52,552 nt of DNA from JACCYQ01 sp036675565 (GCA_036675565.1 JAKFER010000290.1:1-52552), one strand, 5' to 3'. Shown: positions 25,736 through 35,093, counted from the stretch's first letter. Program-made: numbers and translations. Notes: generated from the sequence alone by a model not told the origin.

Positions 25736-27465
25736 AAATAAATAAAATAACCAGAGGGATTTTTACGCTTTCGGTCATACTGCTGCTGATTGCGCCTTCC
25801 TGTAAAAAATATGCTGACATTCCACCTTTTTTTGAAGAAAATGAGGATACCGTTAAACCTGTTACCCGTAAAGTTTTAATAATAGGGATTGACGGTGGTG
25901 TGGGTAGTGAATATAAAACCATAGCTCCACCGGTACTTACAAATTTGCAGGAACATAGCAAGTTTAGCTGGGAGGCCATTTCTGATGAATCAACAACCGA
26001 TGCGGCCTCCTGGAAAACGTTAATGAGCGGTATATCCTATTCAAGGCACCAGATACAGGACAGCTTATTTGTATTTAGCCAGCCTTCAGGCGGTTCTCAG
26101 CATGTGGCTCCATCTTCATTTCCATCTTTTTTCAGTTATATCCTGGGATCTGCCCGAAGCGATTTAAAAACTTCTTTTATCACTTCCTGGCCAACCCTGC
26201 TGAACAGACTTGTGCCCGAGGTGGAAGATAAAACACTGGCAGCATCCGATGCCGCTGTAAAAGATTCCGCTATTGTTCGCCTGAAAAATATAAAGTCAGA
26301 CCTGGTAGTTGTTCATTTTAACAGCGTGGCCATTGCGGGAAAGGAACATGGTTTTTCAGCCGGTTCTGCTGGTTATAAAGATGCAGTTTTGAAAGTGGAT
26401 GGTTATGTAGGTGAATTGATGAACGCATTAAAAGCCAGGCCTGAATACAATAAAAATGAAGAGTGGTTAGTGATCATTACATCTACACATGGTGGTGAAG
26501 GAAATTCTTATGGCGGACCTTCCGAAAAAGAAACCAATACTTTTTCTTTTTATTACAATGAGAATATGAAGAAGACAGAACTCATTAAAGGAGGCGTTTT
26601 TTCGGGTGTGCAAATAAAAGGCAGGGATGGCGCTACTATAAAAGCACAAGTTTTGGATGATGGAGGAATTTATGATGCGGGTACGGGAGAACAAACCATC
26701 CAGGTAAAAATAAAAGGTTCCGGACCTGGAGCATATCCGCACTTTATGTCAAAAACGGAACGATGGCCTTCGACTCCGGGCTGGTCTATATTTACCAGTG
26801 GATCAAGCTGGGCTATCTCTGTGCGATCTGAAACCAGTGGTGAAAGACGCATCCAGGCTACAACACCAAATGTTTTTGATAATCAATGGCATACTTTAAC
26901 CGTGGTTATTTACGATAGTGCTGGTGGCAGGTGGTTAAAACGTTTTACGGATGCAACAAGAATTGCAGATAATACCGGGACTGTTAATTTAGGTTCCGCA
27001 TTTGGAAACATCAAATCCCCTGCACCATTAATGCTTGGATGGGGTTCCGATCCGGGTATGGGAGCTGTTACCTTTTTTAGCGCCGATGCGGCTGTATTCA
27101 ATACTGCATTATCTGATGATGAAATAAGGGACAACCTGTGCCTGAGAGAGATTAACCAACATCCAAAATATAGCAACCTGGTTGGCTACTGGCCAGCTAA
27201 TGATGGTTTTGGTGCCCGGTTTAAAAATAAGATAGCAGGTAACAAAGATTTTATACTGCAGGGCGCTTATCAATGGACAGGCGTTCCGGATCTCCCTTGT
27301 ACAACAGTGCCCAATACAACACCCAATACAAACAGTGTTTTTATTAAGGGAGTGGATTTGGCGCCTACTGTTTTCTACTGGCTACGCATACCAACGGCTA
27401 CTTCATGGGGTTTTGAAGGAAGTTCCTGGCTTTCTCAATACGAAACAGAATTTGTAAAATTATAA
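25732..27465 (+). CDS. Phosphodiesterase-like/LamG lipoprotein 2, probably inactive enzyme
   Basis: This is a paralogue of the 21277 protein, 577 residues from the ATG at 25732. The in-frame ATG nine codons earlier lies inside leader copy 5 and would put a Lys/Asn-rich string before the signal, so it was rejected. The lipobox is IAPSC (Cys24). The phosphatase-like domain keeps Asp54 (GIDGG), Thr89 and His253 (STHGG). It has Ala200 and Lys204 where the family expects Asp and His, and Thr252 in place of the Asp of SDHG. LamG and DUF4983-like parts follow (about 290-450 and beyond). Loss of metal ligands differs from the first paralogue, so catalysis was probably lost independently. A surface glycan-binding role is inferred. 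Confidence 0.78.
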   Translation: MKINKITRGIFTLSVILLLIAPSCKKYADIPPFFEENEDTVKPVTRKVLIIGIDGGVGSEYKTIAPPVLTNLQEHSKFSWEAISDESTTDAASWKTLMSGISYSRHQIQDSLFVFSQPSGGSQHVAPSSFPSFFSYILGSARSDLKTSFITSWPTLLNRLVPEVEDKTLAASDAAVKDSAIVRLKNIKSDLVVVHFNSVAIAGKEHGFSAGSAGYKDAVLKVDGYVGELMNALKARPEYNKNEEWLVIITSTHGGEGNSYGGPSEKETNTFSFYYNENMKKTELIKGGVFSGVQIKGRDGATIKAQVLDDGGIYDAGTGEQTIQVKIKGSGPGAYPHFMSKTERWPSTPGWSIFTSGSSWAISVRSETSGERRIQATTPNVFDNQWHTLTVVIYDSAGGRWLKRFTDATRIADNTGTVNLGSAFGNIKSPAPLMLGWGSDPGMGAVTFFSADAAVFNTALSDDEIRDNLCLREINQHPKYSNLVGYWPANDGFGARFKNKIAGNKDFILQGAYQWTGVPDLPCTTVPNTTPNTNSVFIKGVDLAPTVFYWLRIPTATSWGFEGSSWLSQYETEFVKL

Positions 27466-27600
27466 TCAACCCTTTTGAATCAAAAAGAAAGTGGGTCGAT
27501 TCTTTAAACGAAATAATATCAATGCAGTAATGAAAAAGCTGTAAGGGATCTTTTAGAAAAACTGGAGCAGAAATAAAGCTCTTAAAAAAAATTATCATCA

Positions 27601-28920
27601 ATGAAAAATACATCCTTAGCCCTGCTGTCCCTGCTATTTGTAATGCAACTCCATGCGCAAACCAACAACGACACGATACGTCCATCACAAACCGAAATAG
27701 TAACGGCGATGCGTAAATCCAGCTTCAATAACGACAATCAATGCCCGGAACGCAGGCAGGGCGGTGATCCGCGGTTGATCAATGGTTACCAGGTATTCAA
27801 TGGTTCAATGGACGGTAACCGGCAGGTAGACCCCCAGGTAGCCGTGGGCGGTGGTTATGTATTGGAAGGCTCAAACAGTGGATTAATTATTTATGATAAG
27901 AAAGGAAATTTTATACAGGGTGTATCTCAAAAATGCTTTAATAACGGCATAGACCCCAAGATGTTTTTTGACATTCACAACAAAGTATTTGTATTCGATT
28001 TGTGGTGGTATTATGATAAAGAAAAAACAAAGCCTGTAAACATTGCAGTTTCTGAAACCAGCAATCCTACAGGTGCCTGGAATATTTATCCTGTTTCAAG
28101 AACGGAAGAAGTTGATGGTGGCGGCATAGGATACAGTAAGAAATGGATCGGTTATTCTTACCCGGGTGGAGAAGAAAATACATTTATCATGAGGATGGCT
28201 GATGCCATTGCCGGCAAACCGGCTACAATTTATCATTTTAAAGGTAGCCTGGGACATCCTGTGTTTATGCAGGACGCTATAGAGGATTTGTATTTTTTTG
28301 CTATTGAAAAAGGCCATTTTGTTATTCGTAAAGTTTCGGAAGATGCGAATGGCCAACCCTATTGCCTGGTAGTTTCAAAAAAGCCACATGAATTAAAATA
28401 TATTGATTATCCGCCGCAATCTCCCCAAAAAGGAACGGAGCAAAAAGTATCCAGCGGAGATCGTAATCCCAAAAATCTTGTATACCAAAGTGGAAGTATC
28501 TGGTTTTCGCAAGCTGTAAAATGTGAAGGACGTTCTGCAGTTCAATGGCACCAGGTAAATGCAAAAGACGGCACTATAAAACAAACAGGATTAATTAGAA
28601 GCGATACCACTAATTATATTCAAACAACCATAGCAGTAAACAAAAAGAATGATGTGCTGATAGGGTTCCAGGAAGTAAATGGTAATTCATTTATCAGCCC
28701 GCGATTTACTTTTAGAATGGCTAAAGATAAACCGGGGACCACAAGGAAAATAATCAGCGTTGGAGAAGGAGTTGGAGCCACTGATGGCGTAGCCTGGGGA
28801 GATTATAGCGGCAGCATCATTGACGGTGATAACCTGTTGGATCTATGGACAGTTCAAAGCAGGGCAAATATCAAAGGCAGGGCCGAATCGGTTATTGTAA
28901 AAGTTCCTTTTAAGAAATAA
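27601..28920 (+). CDS. Secreted beta-propeller-like protein of unknown function
   Basis: This 439-residue protein has a signal peptide (cleavage near LHAQ) and no lipobox. The mature part reads like repeated propeller blades: RQVDPQVAVGGGYVLEGSNS, VFVFDLWWYYD, KKWIGYSYP and GVAWGDYSGSIIDGDN. The QVAVG...SGLIIYDKKGN segment is typical of secreted proteins of this fold. I do not recognise a named family or catalytic residues. Sialidase-like Asp boxes are not evident. It starts 135 bases after the second phosphodiesterase-like gene and closes the long operon before the operator-like site at 28987. It may be a periplasmic binding protein or an enzyme of unknown type. Confidence 0.65.
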   Translation: MKNTSLALLSLLFVMQLHAQTNNDTIRPSQTEIVTAMRKSSFNNDNQCPERRQGGDPRLINGYQVFNGSMDGNRQVDPQVAVGGGYVLEGSNSGLIIYDKKGNFIQGVSQKCFNNGIDPKMFFDIHNKVFVFDLWWYYDKEKTKPVNIAVSETSNPTGAWNIYPVSRTEEVDGGGIGYSKKWIGYSYPGGEENTFIMRMADAIAGKPATIYHFKGSLGHPVFMQDAIEDLYFFAIEKGHFVIRKVSEDANGQPYCLVVSKKPHELKYIDYPPQSPQKGTEQKVSSGDRNPKNLVYQSGSIWFSQAVKCEGRSAVQWHQVNAKDGTIKQTGLIRSDTTNYIQTTIAVNKKNDVLIGFQEVNGNSFISPRFTFRMAKDKPGTTRKIISVGEGVGATDGVAWGDYSGSIIDGDNLLDLWTVQSRANIKGRAESVIVKVPFKK

Positions 28921-28986
28921 TAATTTTTACTTCTACCGATTTGTTATTAAAGTAAATAGAACAGTTTCATTAGCGTATATATTTCA

Positions 28987-29002
28987 GGCAACCGTTTGCA
29001 CA
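28987..29002. promoter_or_regulatory. LacI-type operator, site 3
   Basis: GGCAACCGTTTGCACA repeats the site 2b core exactly (GCAACCGTTTGCACA). It lies about 65 bases before the GH109 gene, implying a separate promoter for the GH109-sulfatase(-kinase) unit under the same regulator. Confidence 0.65.
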
Positions 29003-29066
29003 TCTTTAAATCACTTACGCTGTCTATATTGAAGATTGAAAAGTTTTAATAAAATAATCTATACTC

Positions 29067-30533
29067 ATGTCATCAAACCGTAGAAATTTTTTAAGAAATA
29101 TCGCCCTGGGTGGCGGAGCAATAGCTACAGGCATTCCATCTCTGAATGGATTACTTGCAAATGATCATGTTGACGATGTTTTGGATCATCCTGTGAAACA
29201 TTTAATGCCCCCGGGCAGGGGAAATATGTGTGGTTATGGAGCGCCAAAGATCGATACAGTCCGTATTGGGTTTATTGGCCTGGGTATGCGTGGCCCTGGT
29301 GCGGTGGAGCGAATGAGCCATATTGAAAACGTAGAAATAACAGCACTTTGCGATAAGTTTCCGGACCGTGCAACAAAGGCTCAAAAGATTTTACAAAAAG
29401 CGGGTTTACCTCCTGCAAAAGAATACAGTGGTAATGACGGTTGGAAAGCCATGTGCGATAGCCCTGATATTGATCTTGTTTACATCTGTACACCCTGGTC
29501 GTTACACACACCAATGGCGGTATATGCTATGAAAAGTGGAAAGCATGCAGCGGTTGAAGTTCCTGCAGCTGTAACCATCGATGAATGCTGGCAACTGGTT
29601 GAAACTTCAGAAAAAACACGTAAGCACTGTATGATGCTGGAAAATTGTTGTTATGATTTTTTTGAATTGCTCACACTTAATATGGCAAGGCAGGGTTTGT
29701 TTGGCGAAGTGATACATGCAGAAGGTGCTTACATACATGACCTGCTTGATTTGAACTTTAATAAAAATGGCTACGCCGATATGTGGCGATTGAAAGAAAA
29801 CAGGGATCGTAATGGAAATCTTTATGCAACACATGGATTAGGTCCTATTGCGCAGTGTATGAACATCAACCGGGGGGACCAGTTCGATCATTTAACCAGC
29901 ATGAGTACAAATGATTTTCAAATGTCTGCAAAAGCCGATGAGTTGGCTGCAAAAGATCCTTTTTATAACCAGTTTAAGGATAAGAGTTATCGTGGTAATA
30001 TGAATACAACGTTGATCCGTACACTAAAAGGAAAAACCATCATGCTGCAACACGATGTTACCAGCCCCCGCCCATATTCACGCATTCACCTGGTGAGTGG
30101 TACTAAAGGTATAGCAAGAAAATGGCCGAATCCTCAACGCATTGCCTTTGGACATGGCTGGATCAAGCAGGATGAAATGAAACAATTGGAAGAAAAGTAC
30201 ACCCCGGAAATCGTAAAGCGAATTGGTGAAATGGCGAAGAAAGTAGGTGGCCATGGTGGTATGGACTTTATGATGGACTGGCGGTTAATAGATTGCCTGC
30301 GCAATGGTTTGCCATTAGACCAGGATGTATATGATGCCGCTTTATGGAGCGCTGTTTCTCCTTTAGGGGAAAAAAGCATAGCAAGAAAATCAAGGTCTGT
30401 AGATGTGCCAGATTTCACCAGGGGTGCCTGGAAAAATAATAAACCAGTTACATTAACGCTTGATGGGGGCGGAACAACCGGGGTAAGAAACGCAAAAAAT
30501 ATATCAGAGACCGGGCAATTGATAGTGCAATGA
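29067..30533 (+). CDS. GH109-type NAD-dependent alpha-N-acetylgalactosaminidase
   Basis: This is a Gfo/Idh/MocA-fold protein of 488 residues with a twin-arginine signal (NRRNFLRN, then a hydrophobic stretch), so it is exported folded with its cofactor. The dinucleotide site GFIGLGMRG lies at 68-76. Segments such as MRGPGAVERM, VEVPAAVTIDECWQLV, CMMLENCCYDFFELL and ATHGLGPIAQCMNINRGD are, to my knowledge, signatures of glycoside hydrolase family 109, which uses NAD to remove alpha-GalNAc (blood-group A type or mucin core). An operator-like site precedes it and a sulfatase follows after 23 bases. A plain dehydrogenase is the alternative, but the sequence pattern favours GH109. Confidence 0.85.
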   Translation: MSSNRRNFLRNIALGGGAIATGIPSLNGLLANDHVDDVLDHPVKHLMPPGRGNMCGYGAPKIDTVRIGFIGLGMRGPGAVERMSHIENVEITALCDKFPDRATKAQKILQKAGLPPAKEYSGNDGWKAMCDSPDIDLVYICTPWSLHTPMAVYAMKSGKHAAVEVPAAVTIDECWQLVETSEKTRKHCMMLENCCYDFFELLTLNMARQGLFGEVIHAEGAYIHDLLDLNFNKNGYADMWRLKENRDRNGNLYATHGLGPIAQCMNINRGDQFDHLTSMSTNDFQMSAKADELAAKDPFYNQFKDKSYRGNMNTTLIRTLKGKTIMLQHDVTSPRPYSRIHLVSGTKGIARKWPNPQRIAFGHGWIKQDEMKQLEEKYTPEIVKRIGEMAKKVGGHGGMDFMMDWRLIDCLRNGLPLDQDVYDAALWSAVSPLGEKSIARKSRSVDVPDFTRGAWKNNKPVTLTLDGGGTTGVRNAKNISETGQLIVQ

Positions 30534-30556
30534 TTTATTAAGTCTGATTTTTTTTT

Positions 30557-31960
30557 ATGCGCATTCATTTCTTTAATTTAAATAGAAGGCTTCTTCTCTT
30601 TTTAGTTGCGGGTTTACTTTCAACAACAATTTTTGCCCAGCAACCAAATATTATTTTCATTTTGGCTGATGATCTTGGGTATGGTGATGTAGGTGTTTTC
30701 GGTCAACAATTGATCAAAACACCGAATATTGATCAAATGGCCAGACAGGGAATAAAATTTACAAATTTTTATGCAGGCAGTACAGTATGTGCGCCTTCAA
30801 GGGCCAGCTTAATGACGGGGCAACACACGGGCCACGTAACTGTCAGGGGCAATGGTGAAGTGCCGTTATCTCCAACAGACAGCATATTGCCGCAGATGCT
30901 GAAACAGAAAGGATATACCACCGGCATGGTAGGTAAATGGGGGTTGGGACTAAAGGGCAGTTCCGGCGATCCTGAAAAAAAAGACTGGGATTTTTTTGCA
31001 GGCCACCTGCATCATGTTGAGGGGCACTATCAAAAACCCGATTCAGCCTGGCAAATAATTAATAAAGAAAGCAAAAGAATAAAAATACCCTCAGGCATGT
31101 ATGCCAATGAATGGTTTAATCAATCAGCTCTCACATTTATTGAAAGGTATAAGCAACAACCCTTCTTTCTTTATGTTTCCTATACTTTACCACATGCGGA
31201 ATTAGTAGTGCCTCAAAAATATATGCAGCGATATCTGAATGCAGATGGCAGCAGTAAATTTTCACCTGAAAAGGAACAACCTCCGGGCATGCATTATGGA
31301 CCGCAGCCATACCCAAAAGCGGCATATGCTGCAATGATTACACAAATGGATGATTATGTGGGCAGCATTTTGGCGTTGTTAAAAAAGTTGAACCTGGAGG
31401 AGAATACACTGGTAATTTTTACAAGTGATAATGGCACACATACTGAAGGTGGCCGCACATTAACAGATGCAATGCAATTTTTTAAAAGCAGTGGACCGCT
31501 CAAAGGAACAAAACGGGATTTATATGAAGGTGGCATACGCATACCTTTTATTGCATACTGGAAAGGACATGTGCCAGCTAATGTCGAATCGGATTTTGCA
31601 GGTGCATTCTGGGATCTGTTACCAACCATTGCTCAAATAACAAATACAAAATCCCCAAAGTCTGATGGTATTTCTTTTTTGCCTGCGTTGCTGAATAAAA
31701 AACAACCTCAAAGAGAAAATCCTTTGTATTGGGAGTTTTACGAAAATGGTTTTAAACAGGCAGTCAGGAAAGACCATTGGAAGGCCATACGTTTTTACAA
31801 GGGCACCACGGCAATACGTACGGAATTGTATGATTTGAAAAAAGATGCCGGTGAAAATAATGATCTCTCTTCAAGGTATGGCCGTAAAGTAAAAAAAATG
31901 GAAAAATTAATGAATAAAGAAAGGCTGCCATCTGGCCATACTTTGTTTCAAATAAAATAA
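30557..31960 (+). CDS. Sulfatase (arylsulfatase A-like, family S1)
   Basis: This 467-residue exported sulfatase has a signal ending at TIFAQ. The metal-binding LADDLGYGD follows, then the formylglycine motif CAPSRASLMTG with Cys78 as the modified residue, and later GKWGLGLKG, SYTLPHAEL, FTSDNGTH and YEGGIRIPF. All expected catalytic segments are intact. It would remove sulfate esters from the target glycan in the periplasm. Activity requires a formylglycine-generating or radical-SAM maturase, not present in this window. It starts 23 bases behind the GH109 gene, so the two are co-transcribed. The sulfated sugar position cannot be decided by eye. Confidence 0.94.
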   Translation: MRIHFFNLNRRLLLFLVAGLLSTTIFAQQPNIIFILADDLGYGDVGVFGQQLIKTPNIDQMARQGIKFTNFYAGSTVCAPSRASLMTGQHTGHVTVRGNGEVPLSPTDSILPQMLKQKGYTTGMVGKWGLGLKGSSGDPEKKDWDFFAGHLHHVEGHYQKPDSAWQIINKESKRIKIPSGMYANEWFNQSALTFIERYKQQPFFLYVSYTLPHAELVVPQKYMQRYLNADGSSKFSPEKEQPPGMHYGPQPYPKAAYAAMITQMDDYVGSILALLKKLNLEENTLVIFTSDNGTHTEGGRTLTDAMQFFKSSGPLKGTKRDLYEGGIRIPFIAYWKGHVPANVESDFAGAFWDLLPTIAQITNTKSPKSDGISFLPALLNKKQPQRENPLYWEFYENGFKQAVRKDHWKAIRFYKGTTAIRTELYDLKKDAGENNDLSSRYGRKVKKMEKLMNKERLPSGHTLFQIK

Positions 31961-32088
31961 AGAAGTAATTGAAATTGTAAACCCGAATTTTATGAAAATG
32001 AATGTAAGCATCATGGATATCTATACTGCCGTTGTGGATACCAAAGTCAATGGTGTCGGGTAAAAATTAACTATCGAAACTAAAAATA

Positions 32089-33144
32089 ATGATGACACAG
32101 TCTGTTTTACCCGCTTTTGGTTTGCAGGATGATTCAATAAAGGTTGAACCGTTTGGCAGTGGACTAATAAATAATACCTGGAAAGTAATGCTGAGGGATA
32201 ATGAATATATCCTTCAGCGTATAAATGAAATAGTTTTTCCGGAACCTGGTAATATAGCTTTTAATATAAAATTGATTGCCAATTATCTTAAAGATCATTA
32301 CCCTGAATATTGTTTTGTAAATGCTTTGACATCCATTGATGGGAATGAAATGGTTTATCAAAAAAATAGAGGTTTTTTCCGGATGTTTCAGTTTGTAAAA
32401 GGCTCCCATTCTAAAGATGTTGTTGAAACAACCTCACAAGCATACGAAGCGGCTGTTCAGTTTGGGCGGTTTACGCATTTACTTTCAGGATTCAATGTGA
32501 ATCAACTGCGTGTTACCATTCCATTTTTCCATGACCTTGGTTTGCGCTATGAGCAATTTTTGGAAGCGCTTGAAAAAGGTAATCAGCAGCGTATCATTGA
32601 ATCCGATTCCTTGATAAAAGAATTAACCAGTTATTCTGATATCGTTACTGAATTTCATAAAATAAAATCAGATCCTTTATTTAAATTGAGAGTTACACAT
32701 CACGACACCAAGATCAGCAATGTACTATTTGATGAAGATAGTAAAGGTTTATGTGTAATCGACCTGGATACGGTAATGCCTGGTTATTTTATCAGTGATG
32801 TAGGGGATATGATGCGAACCTACCTGTCACCTGTGAGTGAAGAAGAAAAAGATTTTAATAAAATTATTGTTCGGGAAGAAATTTTTAAGGCTATCGTGCT
32901 TGGCTATTATGGGGAAATGAAAAATGAATTAACTGCTAAGGAAAAAAAATATTTTTTTTATGCTGGGAAGTTCATGATATATATGCAAGCACTCCGGTTT
33001 TTAACGGATTATCTAAATGATGATAAATATTATGGATCAAAATACCCGGGACATAATTTTATTAGGGCTGGCAATCAAACCATACTTTTGAAACGGCTGG
33101 TTGAAAAAGAATCTTTGCTTCATTATGACATGGTATATATGTAA
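32089..33144 (+). CDS. N-acetylhexosamine 1-kinase-like phosphotransferase
   Basis: This 351-residue cytoplasmic kinase of the aminoglycoside-phosphotransferase/choline-kinase fold has the catalytic loop HDTKISN (Asp206, Asn211) and metal Asp in CVIDLDTVMPG (Asp225/Asp227). The text THHDTKISNVLFD with DLDTVMPGYFISDVGD closely resembles NahK, which phosphorylates GalNAc and GlcNAc at C1. Lying in the same cluster as a GH109 GalNAc-releasing enzyme, it would trap the imported sugar as HexNAc-1-phosphate. The gene begins 128 bases after the sulfatase stop and converges on the second sulfatase. A different sugar or amino-alcohol kinase remains possible. Confidence 0.82.
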   Translation: MMTQSVLPAFGLQDDSIKVEPFGSGLINNTWKVMLRDNEYILQRINEIVFPEPGNIAFNIKLIANYLKDHYPEYCFVNALTSIDGNEMVYQKNRGFFRMFQFVKGSHSKDVVETTSQAYEAAVQFGRFTHLLSGFNVNQLRVTIPFFHDLGLRYEQFLEALEKGNQQRIIESDSLIKELTSYSDIVTEFHKIKSDPLFKLRVTHHDTKISNVLFDEDSKGLCVIDLDTVMPGYFISDVGDMMRTYLSPVSEEEKDFNKIIVREEIFKAIVLGYYGEMKNELTAKEKKYFFYAGKFMIYMQALRFLTDYLNDDKYYGSKYPGHNFIRAGNQTILLKRLVEKESLLHYDMVYM

Positions 33145-33208
33145 AACAAACCTTCTCTATTTATGCCAAATTCATCCTGAATTAATAAAAGGCAGTCCTA
33201 AAACTTAT

Positions 33209-34762
33209 TCAAAAACCCTTTTGTATTCCTTCCTTCAATATTATTTGTGCATCAGTATCTTCGTATTGTACAATCAATTTGGTTAATTGCCTTTTCAATT
33301 TTGCTGTTATTTTTTTGTAACTTTTTTGTCCATATACATTTTTCATTTCCAATGAGTCTTTTTTCATGTCAAAAAGTTCCCATCCGTTTACTCTTGTATA
33401 AAAACGAATAAGTTTATACCGACCCGTACTGATACCAAAATGTGGTGACACGGAATGTTCACCATTTTCGTAATAATGGTAATACATGGCTTTTCTTCCT
33501 TTGCCTTTTTTATTTGTGACCAATGGAAGAAAAGATTTACCCTGCATATCATCTGGAACAGATATGCCTGCCGCACTTAAAATGGTTGGTGCAATGTCAA
33601 GGTTCATCACCAAATTATTATTTACTGTGCCTGGTTTTATCATGCCGGGATAGCGCATAACCATCGGCGTGCGGAAAGATTCTTCATACATAAAACGTTT
33701 GTCAAACCAACCATGCTCCCCCATAAAAAATCCCTGGTCAGATACATAAATGACAATCGTATTATTCGTTAGATTATTTTTATCCAGGTAATCCAGCGTC
33801 TTTCCAATATTGCGGTCTAGCGATGTGGCCGTACTTAAATATTCCCGCATATATCGCTGGTATTTCCATTCCGTTAATGCATTGCCGGACAAGTTTTTTG
33901 ATTTCAGGTCTGCTGCAATTGGTTTGTAGTATGCATCAAATTTTGCTTTTTGCGTAGCATTCATCCTTGTGATACTGCCATCTTTAATTTCGCCTTCAAA
34001 CATTTTGAGGTCATAACCCAGGATCATGGTTTTAGAAATGGTCATATCCTGAACGCTGGCCGCTTCCCTGCCGGCATAGTTATCATAAAAGTTATGTGGC
34101 AATGAAAAATTTGCACTATCAAATCTACCCATATCGGCGGTATCAGGTATCCAGGTACGATGGGTGGCTTTGTGACCTATCACCAGGCAAAAAGGTTTTG
34201 TTGTATCTCTTTTATTCAGCCACTCTTCTGATACATCTTCTACCACATTTGATACATAGCCTTCTATTCTTTTTTTACTTCCATCCATCATCAAAAAATC
34301 GGGATTGTAATAACTGCCTTGTCCCGGTAATATTTGCCAATATGAAAAGCCCTGTGGCTCTGTTTCTAAATGCCATTTACCAATCCAGGCGGTTTCATAT
34401 CCGGCATTAGTCAATTCTTTTATAAAGGTATTCTGTGAACCATCAAAGCTTGAATGTTCATTGTCTTTAAAACCATTCTTATGACTATACTTACCCGTTA
34501 AGATTACCGCACGACTGGGACCACAAATTGAATTGGTAACGTAGGATTTTTTAAACAGTACGCCTTCATTTGCAATACGGTCAATATTTGGCGTTTGCAT
34601 CAGCTTACTGCCATATGCGCTGATGGTTTGATAAGCATGATCATCGGAAACGATGATTACAATATTAGGTCTTTCCCACGGCGACAGGACAGGTTGAGCA
34701 TAGCAGGGAATAGCTGTTAATAAAATGAATATAGTGGTTAGGGTGTTTAAATATTTTTTCAT
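33209..34762 (-). CDS. Sulfatase, S1 family, resembling N-acetylglucosamine-6-sulfatases
   Basis: This 517-residue exported sulfatase has a signal ending near PCYAQ. It carries IVSDDHAYQTISAYG (metal Asps), the formylglycine motif CGPSRAVILTGK with Cys80, and WIGKWHLE. VSDQGFFMGEHGWFDKRFMY is characteristic, as I know it, of the S1_11-like group acting on 6-O-sulfated GlcNAc. It is the only PUL enzyme on the minus strand and diverges from the GH95 gene, with an operator-like site between them. It overlaps in direction with the kinase (65 bases between stops). Together with the other sulfatase it implies a multiply sulfated substrate. Linkage specificity is an inference. Confidence 0.93.
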   Translation of the reverse strand: MKKYLNTLTTIFILLTAIPCYAQPVLSPWERPNIVIIVSDDHAYQTISAYGSKLMQTPNIDRIANEGVLFKKSYVTNSICGPSRAVILTGKYSHKNGFKDNEHSSFDGSQNTFIKELTNAGYETAWIGKWHLETEPQGFSYWQILPGQGSYYNPDFLMMDGSKKRIEGYVSNVVEDVSEEWLNKRDTTKPFCLVIGHKATHRTWIPDTADMGRFDSANFSLPHNFYDNYAGREAASVQDMTISKTMILGYDLKMFEGEIKDGSITRMNATQKAKFDAYYKPIAADLKSKNLSGNALTEWKYQRYMREYLSTATSLDRNIGKTLDYLDKNNLTNNTIVIYVSDQGFFMGEHGWFDKRFMYEESFRTPMVMRYPGMIKPGTVNNNLVMNLDIAPTILSAAGISVPDDMQGKSFLPLVTNKKGKGRKAMYYHYYENGEHSVSPHFGISTGRYKLIRFYTRVNGWELFDMKKDSLEMKNVYGQKSYKKITAKLKRQLTKLIVQYEDTDAQIILKEGIQKGF

Positions 34763-35093
34763 CCCGGTTTTTTATCCGCTAAATTTATTGATTTGTTGCC
34801 TGAATCGTTCACCTCTTTTTTTATAGTTCAGGCACTTGATGGCGCAATCGTTTGCACATAAGTGTAGCTGTTATATACCTTATATTCAGTCTAAATCTTG
34901 TAAGGTTTTATTTCAAATATATTTTAATTAAGAGGTGATGAATAAATTTCCAACGGGGACCAGTAAGCGTACCTGGAACCTACGGATCCCTGCAAAACGT
35001 TTTAAATATTTATAAAACTAATGGGGGGAGACCCGTCGGGTAAGTAACGGTTTGAAATGGTCCGGGTATTCAAAGAAGCATCATACTACAATT
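34763..35093. other. Divergent promoter region, sulfatase 2 / GH95
   Basis: About 330 bases without a gene lie between divergent starts. It holds operator-like site 4 at 34841-34858 and, 40 bases away, a short palindrome-like TGAATCGTTCA (34801-34811). A purine/GC-rich patch near 35020-35040 shows nothing further. Both promoters should lie here. Confidence 0.7.
34841..34858. promoter_or_regulatory. LacI-type operator, site 4
   Basis: GGCGCAATCGTTTGCACA is an imperfect palindrome around CG, sharing GCAATCGTTTG with site 2a and GTTTGCACA with sites 2b and 3. It sits between the divergent sulfatase and GH95 genes, so one site could control both. Confidence 0.65.

Noticed and set aside
35052..35093. 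TTG start for the GH95 enzyme
   Set aside because: The extra 14 residues are charged and not signal-like; the ATG at 35094 begins a normal signal peptide.
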